From Verrucomicrobiota bacterium (lineage in GTDB: Bacteria; Verrucomicrobiota; Verrucomicrobiia; Limisphaerales; BJHT01), in the NCBI GenBank assembly GCA_014193395.1, contig BJHT01000013.1:1-51133 (forward strand): a stretch of 51,133 nt of DNA. Reading direction: 5' to 3'. The notes beneath the pieces are model-generated. The model saw only the letters and a list, made by a program, of their open reading frames with translations. It made no database searches and was not told the origin of the DNA. A program made the translations under genes and the position numbers. This document shows, piece by piece, positions 7,876 through 15,851 of the stretch. Positions within the stretch are counted from its first letter, which is position 1; each line of letters starts with the position of its first letter.

Positions 7876-10857
7876 TCACTTCTTGCCACCCGTCACCGGC
7901 GTGCGGAGGAAGGCGAGGAGGTCGGCCATGTCCTGGTGCGTGAGGCCGGCTTCGAGGCCCTCGGGCATGAGCGACAAGTTCTGGCTGCGGAGGGTGGCGA
8001 GCTGGTTGCGGAGGACGATTTTCGGCGAGCCGTCGGCGAGTTTCAGCGTGACGCTGTTGGCGGTCTCGGCGGCGACGAGGCCGTAGAATTCCTCGCCGTT
8101 CTGGAGCGTGCAGGTATAGGCGCTGTAGCCGGGCTGAATGTCCGCGCTCGGATCGAGAATGCTGGCGAGGAGTTTCTCGGGCGGATGCTCGACGACGGAG
8201 ACGAGGTTGGGGCCGATGTCCTTGCCGTCGTCGCCGCGCTGGTGGCAGACGGCGCAGAGGCGGAGGTAAATCTCGCGACCCTTCGCGGGCGCGCCGACCA
8301 GCTTCAGGGCGGGGCGAAAGGCGTCCACGACCTTGCTGCGCGCGGGCGACGCCGTGGTGGCAAAGGCTTTGGCGGCGAGTTGTTGCACGCGTTTGGAATC
8401 GTGCTTGAGCAGGCGGTCGCGCTGGGTCGTGTCCAAGATGGTGGCGGGGAGTTCACCGCGCCCGACGCGCTGGACCAGATCGAACGCCCACGGCTCGCGG
8501 CTGAACCACGCGGCCAGCGCGGCCAGCCGGGGGGTGGGACTCAGGATGGCCCACCCCTTGGCGAGCACGGCGGGCACTTCGGGCGCGCCGGTGACGGCCA
8601 GGGCGCGAATCGCGGCGGCCTGCGTGTCGGCGGGGTGCTGCGGCGCGAGCCAAGCGGCGAGCCAGGTCACGGCCTCGCCGCGCGTGGCGGGATCGCGACT
8701 GAGCAGGCTGGCGGCGGCGATGCGGTCCGCGGCGGGCGCGTTGGTGTCGGTCGTGGTCGCGCGCGCCTGGGTCGCGATGACGCGGGCGTGCTCGAGCAGG
8801 CGCGCAAGGGCGTCGTCGGTCGCGGTGGTACCACGGAGTTTTTCGAGCGTGGTGTTGCGTTGGGCGAGCTGGTCGAGGAGGCGGGTGAAAGCGGCGAGCT
8901 GGGCGGGCGTGTGGCGCGCACCGGCGGCGGCGGGCGTGAGCGTGGGCGCGAGCAATTGCGCGAGGGCGTCGCGGTCGTTCACACCGAGCGCGATCGTCAG
9001 CAACGGTTCGATCAATGCACCTGATCCGCCTGCTTCAGCACGGCTGGCGGCGGTGATGAGCGGGCGCAGGTGCGGGATCGTGGAACTCATCACGGCGGCG
9101 ACGAGCATGGGTTCGGCGGCGTTCGCGGTGAGGAGGCGCGCGAGGGTTTCGCCGGCGAGAGCGTTGGTGGCGGCGCCGAGGGAGAAGGCGAGTTGCAGGC
9201 GGACCTTTGCGTCGGCGTCGCCCGCGAGGCGCACGGCGGCGGCGAGGACTTCCGGCGTGAAGCGCGTTTCCGCCAGGCGCAGCGCGTTCTCGCGCACGCC
9301 GGGATGCCCGTCGGCGAGAGCGCGGGTGACGGCGGCGGGTTCGAGTTCGCCGAGGCCGTCGAGTGTGCAAAGCGCGTGCAGACGGGTGAGGGGATGGGCG
9401 TTGGTGCGGGCGAGTTCGCGCAGTGCGGGCGCGGCGGTTTTGTCGGCGCGCCAGAGGAGCAGTTGCTGGATCTTATCGCGTTGCCAGCCGTTCGAGGTGT
9501 CAAGCGCGGCGACGAGTTGCGCGGTGTTCAGCTGGTCGAAACGCGGCGCGCGAAAGGCTGGCGTGGCCCTGCGGCTGACGCGATAGATGCGGCCGCGGTC
9601 ATCGCCTTCGCGGTAGTGCGGCAACAGCTCGGCCTTGCCTTCCTTCGGCAGCCAGTCGGGATGCTCGATCATGTAGCGATACATGTCGGCGACCCAGAGC
9701 GTGCCGTCGGGGCCTTCGCGCATCATCACGGGGCGGCACCAGCGGTCTTCGCTGGCGAAGAAATCCAGCGGGCCGTCCTCGGTCGCGCGGCGCGCGGAGA
9801 ACGTGACGCCGTTGTCGGTCAGGCGGACGTGCTGGACGAGATTGTGGAACGGCTCGCAGACGAAGCCGTGCGTCTCGATGCCGAGAAAGAGCACGCTGTC
9901 GCGGTAGATCATGCCCGCGCAGGCCGAGGTGAAATGTCCCGCCTGCGTGAAGCTGTGGTAGCGCTTCTCCAGCGGGCTGGCGGGAAAGACGGGCGGGTTG
10001 GGCGGCGTGAGCAATTGCACGAGCGTCTGCGCCGCGCCGAAGTGCGGGTTGCGCCGCAGGTAATGGTCGGGGAGGACGTAGTGCCAGAGCGGGTTCGAGT
10101 TTTGCGTGCCGAACCAGCGGCCCCAGTTGTCGCGGTTGCGGCCGAACTGCGTCGGGCCGCTCTGCGGTTCGAGTTCGCCGGTGTCGGGGCGAAAGCGAAA
10201 ATCGCGGCTGCCGACGAGCACGCTTTCGCCGGTGCGCACGGACTTGAGCCGCGTGTTCACGCCGTATTTGCCGTGATGCCCGCCGATGGCGACATGGACC
10301 CAGTTGTCCAGGCCCCAGCGCAGGCCGTTGGCGCGCAGTTGCTGATTTCCTTCCTGCAAACCGCTCACGAGCACGCGACGCTCGTCGGCCTTCCCGTCAC
10401 CGTCGGTGTCGCGCAGAAACAGAATCTCCGGCGCGGCGGTGATGATCGCGCCGTCGCGCCAGGTGAGGATGCCGTTGGGAAAATTCAAGCCGTCGGCGAA
10501 GAGCGTGGCCTTGTCGTAATGCCCGTCGCCCTTGGTGTCCTCGAGGATGCGCACGCGTCCGCCAGGCTTGCCCTTGCCGTCCATGCCGAGCGGATAGTCG
10601 GCCATCTCGACGACCCAGAGGCGGCCGCGTTCGTCCCAGTCGAAGGCGACGGGATCGAGCACGAGCGGCTCGGCGGCGGCCAGCTCGACGCGGAAACCGG
10701 AGGGGACGTGGAGCTTCTTCAGCGACTCCGCGGGCGAGAGCGGCGGGCTGGCGGTTTTGGGTGTGGCAGGCTCGGCGGCGAAGAGCAGGCCGGGCGTGAC
10801 AAGGGGCGTGAGGTTCAGCGAAATCATCAGCGCGGCAATGATGCTTACGGGGTGCAT
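7876..10857 (-). CDS. PVC-type membrane-bound dehydrogenase with HEAT repeats and C-terminal haem domain
   Basis: 993 residues. A signal peptide covers about residues 1-28. Residues 45-430 are the PVC 'putative membrane-bound dehydrogenase' beta-propeller (LKKLHVPSGFRVELAAAEPL, then FDWDERGRLWVVEMADYPLG, FADGLNFPNGIL, RPVMMREGPDGTLWVADMYR). A HEAT-repeat-like helical stretch covers about 440-830. A cytochrome-like C-terminal domain has CAVCH at 868-872 followed by GKDIGPNL, and later a VLRNQLATLRSQNLSLMPEG block seen in this family. The family is thought to oxidise sugars or related substrates in the periplasm, with the haem passing electrons on; the substrate is unknown. It is transcribed in the same direction as the isomerase gene, about 420 bp upstream. 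Confidence 0.92.
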   Translation of the reverse strand: MHPVSIIAALMISLNLTPLVTPGLLFAAEPATPKTASPPLSPAESLKKLHVPSGFRVELAAAEPLVLDPVAFDWDERGRLWVVEMADYPLGMDGKGKPGGRVRILEDTKGDGHYDKATLFADGLNFPNGILTWRDGAIITAAPEILFLRDTDGDGKADERRVLVSGLQEGNQQLRANGLRWGLDNWVHVAIGGHHGKYGVNTRLKSVRTGESVLVGSRDFRFRPDTGELEPQSGPTQFGRNRDNWGRWFGTQNSNPLWHYVLPDHYLRRNPHFGAAQTLVQLLTPPNPPVFPASPLEKRYHSFTQAGHFTSACAGMIYRDSVLFLGIETHGFVCEPFHNLVQHVRLTDNGVTFSARRATEDGPLDFFASEDRWCRPVMMREGPDGTLWVADMYRYMIEHPDWLPKEGKAELLPHYREGDDRGRIYRVSRRATPAFRAPRFDQLNTAQLVAALDTSNGWQRDKIQQLLLWRADKTAAPALRELARTNAHPLTRLHALCTLDGLGELEPAAVTRALADGHPGVRENALRLAETRFTPEVLAAAVRLAGDADAKVRLQLAFSLGAATNALAGETLARLLTANAAEPMLVAAVMSSTIPHLRPLITAASRAEAGGSGALIEPLLTIALGVNDRDALAQLLAPTLTPAAAGARHTPAQLAAFTRLLDQLAQRNTTLEKLRGTTATDDALARLLEHARVIATQARATTTDTNAPAADRIAAASLLSRDPATRGEAVTWLAAWLAPQHPADTQAAAIRALAVTGAPEVPAVLAKGWAILSPTPRLAALAAWFSREPWAFDLVQRVGRGELPATILDTTQRDRLLKHDSKRVQQLAAKAFATTASPARSKVVDAFRPALKLVGAPAKGREIYLRLCAVCHQRGDDGKDIGPNLVSVVEHPPEKLLASILDPSADIQPGYSAYTCTLQNGEEFYGLVAAETANSVTLKLADGSPKIVLRNQLATLRSQNLSLMPEGLEAGLTHQDMADLLAFLRTPVTGGKK

Positions 10858-11069
10858 AGGGCGGCGAATCTAGCGTGGCGCGGAAGGGCAACGCCAGCCC
10901 AACCACGGCGGCACCGCAGTCGCGTCCGCGGAGTGTCATAAGTGAGGACTGCCCCCGCCGAGCACTAACTGGCTCCCATCCGGACTGGCACCTGCGAAGG
11001 CACCCGGCACGAACCGACCGTGCGGCACCGGCGACACCCGCGGAAATCTGATCGTCCCCGGATCGCGGG
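10858..11069. other. Intergenic region, nothing recognised
   Basis: GC-rich sequence between the dehydrogenase start and the ABC-F fragment. The dehydrogenase promoter should lie here, but no clear element was seen. Confidence 0.4.
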
Positions 11070-11249
11070 GCCCTGGAAGAGCACGAACTCGAAAAAACCG
11101 AAACCTACAATACCGTCGGCCGCGCCATGCACCTCAACCGCGAAGTCCTCGGCGCCCAATCCGAACTCGACGTCGCTACCAAGGACTGGGAAGCCGCCGT
11201 CTCCGCCCTCGCCGCCCTCGAATCCGCCATCCCCGCGCCGGCCAGCTGA
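11070..11249 (+). pseudogene. Truncated duplicate of the ABC-F ATPase C-terminus
   Basis: In frame, the plus strand reads ELEKTETYNTVGRAMHLNRE and continues to LESAIPAPAS and a stop. This matches the last roughly 55 residues of the intact ABC-F protein at 21830-23785 (ELEKPETYNTAGRAMHLNRE ... LEAAIPEPAT). By eye about 150 of 165 bases are identical. The similarity continues past the stop for about 60 bp (GTGCCGTTTT-CGCGCC on both sides), so DNA including the 3' flank was copied. No start codon, ATP-binding site or upstream coding sequence remains, hence a dead fragment. It could derive from the copy in this window or from another paralogue. Confidence 0.85.
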
Positions 11250-11292
11250 CCGCGCCGCTCCTCGCCGGGGAGCGCGCCCGCCCCCGGGTGCC

Positions 11293-11316
11293 GTTTTCCG
11301 CGCCCTCGCGGAAAAC
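11293..11316. other. Perfect 10-bp hairpin
   Basis: GTTTTCCGCG, loop CCCT, CGCGGAAAAC. The equivalent place downstream of the intact ABC-F gene has an imperfect version, so it may be a relic of that gene's 3' end. No T-tract follows. Confidence 0.6.
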
Positions 11317-11360
11317 CCGCGTGCCACGAAATCATCCGCTGTTGAAACGCCCTCGCAGAA

Positions 11361-11389
11361 TTGACCGTCACCGTGGAACTCTCTACTTT
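11361..11389 (+). promoter_or_regulatory. Sigma70-like promoter of the orphan antitoxin gene
   Basis: TTGACC (11361-11366), 17-bp spacer, TACTTT (11384-11389). The ATG follows only 7 bp after the -10, so initiation would fall at or very near the start codon and give a leaderless mRNA. Sequence match only. Confidence 0.4.
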
Positions 11390-11395
11390 GGCCCT

Positions 11396-11608
11396 ATGAC
11401 AGCCGCTGAGATCATCCACGAAATTGACTGCCTGCCGCCCACGGAACTGGCCGAGGTCGTGCGCCACACGAAGCTGCTCGAGCAACGCCGCCCGCTCTCC
11501 GGCGTAGAACTCACCGAACTAGCCCGGCGCATGTTGAATGCCAGCGATCCCGCCGAAGCCGACCGGCTTCAAGCAGCGTTGGTAAAAGGCTTCTATGGCG
11601 AGGTGTAG
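11396..11608 (+). CDS. Small antitoxin-like protein (orphan)
   Basis: 70 residues: MTAAEIIHEIDCLPPTELAE near the start and a charged, helical remainder ending VKGFYGEV. The pattern of a short N-terminal helix, 'LPPTEL', then helices resembles VapB/RelB-type antitoxins that lie before PIN or ParE toxins, but no family could be assigned with certainty. No toxin follows; instead the 182-bp inverted-repeat element begins 27 bp later (11635), so a former toxin gene may have been displaced. I start at ATG 11396, next to the promoter-like sequence; an extension to 11288 has no antitoxin-like content and overlaps the hairpin. Confidence 0.6.
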   Translation: MTAAEIIHEIDCLPPTELAEVVRHTKLLEQRRPLSGVELTELARRMLNASDPAEADRLQAALVKGFYGEV

Positions 11609-11634
11609 CCGTCCGAGAAAACGAGTCAGTAAGA

Positions 11635-11816
11635 GGAGTCAATTCATGAGTTTGGCGACAAGGGGCTGGCTCGAAATCATTCGCCGGAGAGTTTCAGCGG
11701 CGAGGGATTGGTTTGGCACTGCGGGATGCCGTCCGCCACCAAGCCGAAGTCATCGCGTGGTGGCGGGCACAGCGCGGCTGCAACTTGAGCAGTTGTCAAT
11801 ATCAAGAACTGACTCC
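11635..11816. repeat. 182-bp element with imperfect 15-bp terminal inverted repeats
   Basis: Left end GGAGTCAATTCATGA (11635-11649); right end TCAAGAACTGACTCC (11802-11816), whose reverse complement GGAGTCAGTTCTTGA differs at two positions. A diverged copy of the left 50 bp recurs in the same orientation at 16642-16691, at the other side of the island. No transposase is encoded. Confidence 0.55.
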
Positions 11817-11841
11817 TTTGCGAATGAGGAAAACCAAGTAA

Positions 11842-12108
11842 ATGCTTGCTATTTCCAACGATGCCACATATATAGCTGCCATGGCACTAATGAAATACTC
11901 CATGTCAATTTACGAGGGAGAAACATTGTCTCGAACTATTGAGTCTGAAACACCGTTTCTCTCAATTCAAGTCGGCGATTCACTAACTTGTGGTGATACG
12001 CGAGTATGCTACGGCAAAGTTGAGCGGGTTGTTCACTGGATTGGCCCGATTGGTGGCGATAATGGCGCAGTCCGACACGAGATACACATATACTGCCCGG
12101 TCGATTGA
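11842..12108 (+). CDS. Small hypothetical protein
   Basis: 88 residues from ATG 11842, not recognised. The composition looks protein-like rather than a shadow: YEGETLSRTIESETPFLSIQ, then VGDSLTCGDTRVCYGKVERV, ending HIYCPVD. Alternating beta-type stretches suggest a small all-beta domain. An alternative start is ATG 11881. It lies in AT-richer DNA, convergent with the ATPase-nuclease gene that ends at 12204, and follows the 182-bp repeat element by 25 bp. It may be an island gene; function unknown. Confidence 0.4.
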   Translation: MLAISNDATYIAAMALMKYSMSIYEGETLSRTIESETPFLSIQVGDSLTCGDTRVCYGKVERVVHWIGPIGGDNGAVRHEIHIYCPVD

Positions 12109-12203
12109 CACGCCGTTGCCGGGATCCTCCGAATCAATTTCATCTGGAGGAAAATTCTGACTCCGCTTCGGCTTTCGTTATCACGGAGACAAACACGCAG
12201 CAA

Positions 12204-14198
12204 CTACTCAAGCTGATACCGCTCTGGAGCAAACTCATAAGCCTGACATTCCCAAACCCATTGGCGGCATTGGCGAGTGAGTTTCAGCTTGTTAATGGGG
12301 TCTTCGATAAACGCCACTTCAAGGCTGTTGTTTGTCTGTCTTACAATCGCCAATCGGTATGCCTTGCCTTTCTGTCGGGCTACGGCCTCTTCGTTACTCG
12401 TTAGCGTGAATGGCTGGGAAGTGTGCTCTATCATTTTGACTTCAACATAGGCCTCTTCACCCTCCGGAGTCCGCCCTTCGATATCATAGCCGATATTTTG
12501 ACGGCTTACATCCTCCACCTTCCAACCTCGAGCAGTGAGGAGCGCCAAAACTTGCTGCTCGGCACCTCGCCAACGCTTCAGGCTGATCGGTAGCTGTTGA
12601 AAAGCTTGAGGCGATTGGTTTGGCGTTCCCGGCCTGCCCGGTTCCTTCGCTTCTGGCAGCACTCGTGTTGCAACTGCGGCGTCGGTCATGGCTGCCACCA
12701 GACGTCGCAGTTCTGTGCTGCTGCTGGCCTTTTCCGCGACTTTCTCAACAAACGCAGCCGCCAGCGACGAGGTTTCCTGTTTGGCCTCTTCCATCGACAG
12801 AATCCGGTCTCCGAACTGCCATAGTCTCCACGATGGCTTCAGTGATTCTGGCTCGATTTGACGCATGGAATGAAGATTCGTGAGATGGGCCACAATCTCT
12901 GCGGCACCCGTATTGGAAGGGACGATGCGTTCTAACGCCGGCTCGATTGTACGGAACGTAGCCTCCTTAGCACCGAGAAACATTAAAAAAGCCGCGAGAC
13001 CATCAACGCCTTCAAATTTCCGCGGAACCGCCTTGATGCCCGCTGCTTTGGACAAGTTCTCGAAATCCACCGCATTCAACCAAGGCGGCCGACAGAACAC
13101 TGCGTCAAACGTGCCCTTTGCCTCGCGTTGAAGTGCAGCGAACAACTCAGTGCGAAAGGAACGCCGTTGGAAAATGACCATGCGTGGGTCAGAAACTGGA
13201 ACCAAGCTTGCCATCAGTCGCGAGTCGAACGAAGCGAACAAACACTGACGTATGAGTTCCACGATGAGCTTTACCGTCGCTGAGATGACTGTTGCTGTGC
13301 GGTCATCCAGAACGATGCGCGTGCGCGAAGGGTCAGTGCTGATGTCACCATTCAACTTAAAAGCAAACCCTGTGGGTTCATGACTGGGCTGAAACGCGTG
13401 AACTACCGCCTGACGCTCCGGCAACCGAGCGATCCCCGACTCGTCATGGACGAAGCCAAGGGAAACCCCGTCTCCGTCGAACACGCTCCACTGTGAATCC
13501 CCTTCCGCGGTGGCAAGCCGCAGTGTCCGCCTACCCCGTTTTCTGGCCTCGCGTCTGATGGTGATGATGGACTCGATTCCTGCCTGGAGTTCCACCTGCT
13601 GGATGTTTCGCAGAAACAGCAGAGAAGTCGGGTCGAAAGCCGAAAACTCAGCTTCAATGCCACTGGCAATTAGGCCGGCAAACACAAACACAGTGTTGAA
13701 ACCGGCCTCATTTAGCCGCTCCACCGCCCCGCCAAATCGCACCCGGTCGGTTGCCTCAAGCTGGTGGGGAATACGGATAAGCGGAACCCGCGTAGCCTGC
13801 GGAATTGCTCGTGCTGTCCTCTCGCGGGAAAATGTCGCTTCCAAGTCACCGCTCAACACATGAACAACTTCGGCAAAGCCCACCACCGATTTAAAGCCGA
13901 TACCACGATAGCCGATGCTTGCGCCACGATGCTTGACCGAAGCCGCGCTGCGACAAAGACTTTCAAAGTCAGCGGGAGTGAAAGGGTGCCCGTCATTGGC
14001 CACCAATAGAAAATCCTCAGACCGTAGTACGTTAAACCTGGACCCTCCAGCATCGTCAGCGTTTTGGAGGAGTTCCACGAACGAGCGACTGTCGTAACTC
14101 TCCGCAATATAGGTTTCCAAGCCCGCCAAATCCGAGAGGAGGGCAGGAGAACTACGAGCCTCTGCCAAGAGAGAATTGCGAATCGCGGAGAGCATCAT
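12204..14198 (-). CDS. Sacsin-type HSP90-like ATPase with C-terminal DUF3883 nuclease-like domain
   Basis: 664 residues. N-terminal GHKL ATPase: N-box SRSFVELLQNADDAGG (38-52), G1 box LVANDGHPFTPADF (65-78), G2 box SIGYRGIGFKSVVGF (94-108), the signature of sacsin/NO VEIN-like proteins. A helical middle follows. The last roughly 107 residues match DUF3883 (NO VEIN C-terminal): NIGYDIEG at about 568-575 and AYVEVKM at about 583-589 give the D...E-x-K pattern of PD-(D/E)XK nucleases, followed by KGKAYRLAIVRQ. ATG 14198 overlaps the upstream stop as ATGA; a TTG at 14219 is possible but less likely. It is the last gene of the array. Proteins of this layout occur in prokaryotic conflict systems; here that role is inferred. 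Confidence 0.85.
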   Translation of the reverse strand: MMLSAIRNSLLAEARSSPALLSDLAGLETYIAESYDSRSFVELLQNADDAGGSRFNVLRSEDFLLVANDGHPFTPADFESLCRSAASVKHRGASIGYRGIGFKSVVGFAEVVHVLSGDLEATFSRERTARAIPQATRVPLIRIPHQLEATDRVRFGGAVERLNEAGFNTVFVFAGLIASGIEAEFSAFDPTSLLFLRNIQQVELQAGIESIITIRREARKRGRRTLRLATAEGDSQWSVFDGDGVSLGFVHDESGIARLPERQAVVHAFQPSHEPTGFAFKLNGDISTDPSRTRIVLDDRTATVISATVKLIVELIRQCLFASFDSRLMASLVPVSDPRMVIFQRRSFRTELFAALQREAKGTFDAVFCRPPWLNAVDFENLSKAAGIKAVPRKFEGVDGLAAFLMFLGAKEATFRTIEPALERIVPSNTGAAEIVAHLTNLHSMRQIEPESLKPSWRLWQFGDRILSMEEAKQETSSLAAAFVEKVAEKASSSTELRRLVAAMTDAAVATRVLPEAKEPGRPGTPNQSPQAFQQLPISLKRWRGAEQQVLALLTARGWKVEDVSRQNIGYDIEGRTPEGEEAYVEVKMIEHTSQPFTLTSNEEAVARQKGKAYRLAIVRQTNNSLEVAFIEDPINKLKLTRQCRQWVWECQAYEFAPERYQLE

Positions 14199-14551
14199 TC
14201 CCCAGGTTTGGGCTTCCAAGGCATCGGAAATATTCTGATTTTGGCGAGGTCTGCTACTGCTACGCGCGGACGAAATACAACGCTGAACGGGTAGTAGCCA
14301 TAGACCTGCTCTGGCTTTAAGTGAAGACCTGACCCACCAACAAATCGTCCGGCTGCGTCATAGCTATCAACACTTAGGAAGATGGGTTGTTTCAATTGCA
14401 TTCCCTCTCGCGGGTGCAGTTCTCCGCCTACCCACACTTCTGTCGTAAACTCTCCAATAAAAGCCGACAAAGCGCTCAAGCGCAGGTCAAATTTGTCCTC
14501 GAACGCTTCAAGGCGTTCTAAAAGATGTGTAAGATCGTTATTTTCACTCAT
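14195..14551 (-). CDS. Small protein, paralogue A of the HEPN-flanking pair
   Basis: 118 residues, family unknown. An N-terminal helix (LLERLEAFEDKFDLRL) is followed by a beta-rich domain with GGELHPREGMQL, an SVDSYDAAGRFVGGSG segment and a C-terminal AVADLAKIRIFP. The same blocks in the same order occur in the protein at 15146-15484, so the two are paralogues although they are strongly diverged. The start ATG overlaps the HEPN-like gene stop (ATGA, 14551-14548), and the stop overlaps the ATPase ATG (ATGA, 14198-14195), implying translational coupling on both sides and stoichiometric production. A role as an adaptor or regulatory subunit is a guess. Confidence 0.8.
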   Translation of the reverse strand: MSENNDLTHLLERLEAFEDKFDLRLSALSAFIGEFTTEVWVGGELHPREGMQLKQPIFLSVDSYDAAGRFVGGSGLHLKPEQVYGYYPFSVVFRPRVAVADLAKIRIFPMPWKPKPGE

Positions 14552-15135
14552 ATCTCACTCGGGAAAAATCCAATTCCCATTGTCCTTCCGGGCTTCAATC
14601 GCATTGTTAGGATCTCGGCAGATTCATGCTTTTCCATGTACTTCTCCCATTTGGCCCTATCCGTTGGACTCATATTCTCTAACCCCAGTTCCTCTCCATC
14701 AAGAGCTTTCCGCCATTGGGCATAAACAGCCGTAAACACGGTTCTAAGGTATTCTACGTCATCATAAACGTCGTCGAGGAAAGCTGTGAGCTTGCCGCAT
14801 CCTTCATCAGTATTGAAATCAAAGCGTTCGTCTAGGAACAAACCGTGAACAAATAGATTCCTCTTTTCCAAATAGTTCCGCAGCCGGCTGTCGAATTCCG
14901 GTTCGATCTCTACGGTGTTACGCAAAGTTTTCAGCAACTGACCGAGCGTCTTTGATTGATTCTGCGCGTCCAAGGCATAAAGCCTATCGGTGGTCATCTC
15001 GGCCTCGGGAGGGAAAACACAGGTTAAGCAACGTGAAAGCACAAATTCCAAGGTCTGGATATGCAAAAGAGCGTCCCCAACTGTGAACAAAGTATGTTCC
15101 TGCGCTTCGGTTAAATCAGAAGATTTCCTTTCCAT
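14548..15135 (-). CDS. HEPN-motif helical protein (putative RNase)
   Basis: 195 residues from ATG 15135, predicted mostly helical. It carries EKRNLFVHGLF with R92-N-x3-H97, the R-x4-H motif with a polar residue after Arg that is diagnostic of HEPN domains. A preceding helix, LFTVGDALLHIQTLEFVLSR (16-35), and a following one, DVYDDVEYLRTVFTAVYAQW, fit the HEPN four-helix bundle. Many HEPN proteins are ribonucleases in toxin-antitoxin, abortive-infection and CRISPR systems; activity here is inferred. A TTG at 15183 would overlap the upstream gene by 38 bp and is less likely. It lies between the two small paralogues, 10 bp after one and overlapping the other by 4 bp. The C-terminal ~50 residues are charged and of unknown use. 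Confidence 0.8.
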   Translation of the reverse strand: MERKSSDLTEAQEHTLFTVGDALLHIQTLEFVLSRCLTCVFPPEAEMTTDRLYALDAQNQSKTLGQLLKTLRNTVEIEPEFDSRLRNYLEKRNLFVHGLFLDERFDFNTDEGCGKLTAFLDDVYDDVEYLRTVFTAVYAQWRKALDGEELGLENMSPTDRAKWEKYMEKHESAEILTMRLKPGRTMGIGFFPSEI

Positions 15136-15145
15136 ATCTAGGTTT

Positions 15146-15484
15146 TCAACAAATTGACTGAGGATAAACGCGCACCTTTGCAACTTTACTTAGACTGATC
15201 GGGAGATTGAATGAAATTGAAAACGCCCGGAAGGCAAAAAACCACGCCGCTTGGAAATCAATTTGACCTCTGTCAACAATCCTGCCGTCCACATCGTGAA
15301 CCGTTATAATCAACTGAATATCCTTTGTGAGTTTATTCCCTTCACGCGCATACAGTTCTCCTGTAATGATAATTCTAAACTCGTCGTTTGAAGTGATAAA
15401 TAGCCCTTGAATCTTGACCCCATAGCGTTCCTCGAAAAAGTCGAGCTGTTCAGCCAGATTTGACACATCTTTCCATTCGTTCAT
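15146..15484 (-). CDS. Small protein, paralogue B of the HEPN-flanking pair
   Basis: 112 residues. NLAEQLDFFEERYGVKIQGL (N-terminal helix) is followed by beta strands including ITGELYAREGNKL, IITVHDVDGRIVDRG and a C-terminal SKVAKVRVYP. Each block aligns with the protein at 14195-14551 (GGELHPREGMQL, SVDSYDAAGRFVGG, ADLAKIRIFP), so they share a fold and probably a binding partner. It ends 10 bp before the HEPN-like ATG and starts 50 bp after the stop of the 103-residue unknown. No known family was recognised. The DNA is AT-richer than that of the flanking housekeeping genes. Confidence 0.75.
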   Translation of the reverse strand: MNEWKDVSNLAEQLDFFEERYGVKIQGLFITSNDEFRIIITGELYAREGNKLTKDIQLIITVHDVDGRIVDRGQIDFQAAWFFAFRAFSISFNLPISLSKVAKVRVYPQSIC

Positions 15485-15534
15485 GTTGAACCACCATTTT
15501 TTCCCTCACACGCGGCGTGAAGGAGATCTTTGAT

Positions 15535-15846
15535 TCAGTAATTTTCCAACAAATAGATTTCAGATTCCAAATTCATTGTTCGGTCAGGCGTCAATGATCG
15601 CGGAAACATTAACGCCGCCCTTTTAACTAACAGAGCGTAGGCTTCGGGTGCCGAATCTGGAGTCAAAGCGGGTTCAACACCAGATCCATCATCGCTGATT
15701 TTGTAACCCGGAATAGGATAGACCTTCAAAACGCATTTGAGTTTCTCGGTAATCTTGTACGCGCTATGGACTTCCTTATCTTCGTCATCCAGTATGGCTC
15801 TGATCGTATCGTGGAAATCAACGAATGAAGTAGAAGTGGGTTTCAT
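15535..15846 (-). CDS. Hypothetical protein between PIN toxin and HEPN cluster
   Basis: 103 residues, not recognised. The N-terminus STSFVDFHDTIRAILDDEDK is acidic and helical; the middle KLKCVLKVYPIPGYKISDDG looks beta-type; the C-terminus is mixed. The ATG is 5 bp after the stop of the PIN gene, so it reads as part of the same transcript. It could be a third component of the toxin-antitoxin pair or the first gene of the downstream module. No signal peptide or membrane segment is seen. Confidence 0.6.
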   Translation of the reverse strand: MKPTSTSFVDFHDTIRAILDDEDKEVHSAYKITEKLKCVLKVYPIPGYKISDDGSGVEPALTPDSAPEAYALLVKRAALMFPRSLTPDRTMNLESEIYLLENY

Positions 15847-15851
15847 CGCAA

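Noticed and set aside
9070-10941. 623-codon plus-strand frame opposite the dehydrogenase
   Set aside because: No domain-like content; mirrors codon bias of the real minus-strand gene.
11635-11816. Remnant of a RAYT/IS200-type transposase
   Set aside because: The GGAGTCAGTTCTTGA ends recalled sequences near such genes, but no frame here gives a Y1 transposase motif, so only an inverted-repeat element is claimed.
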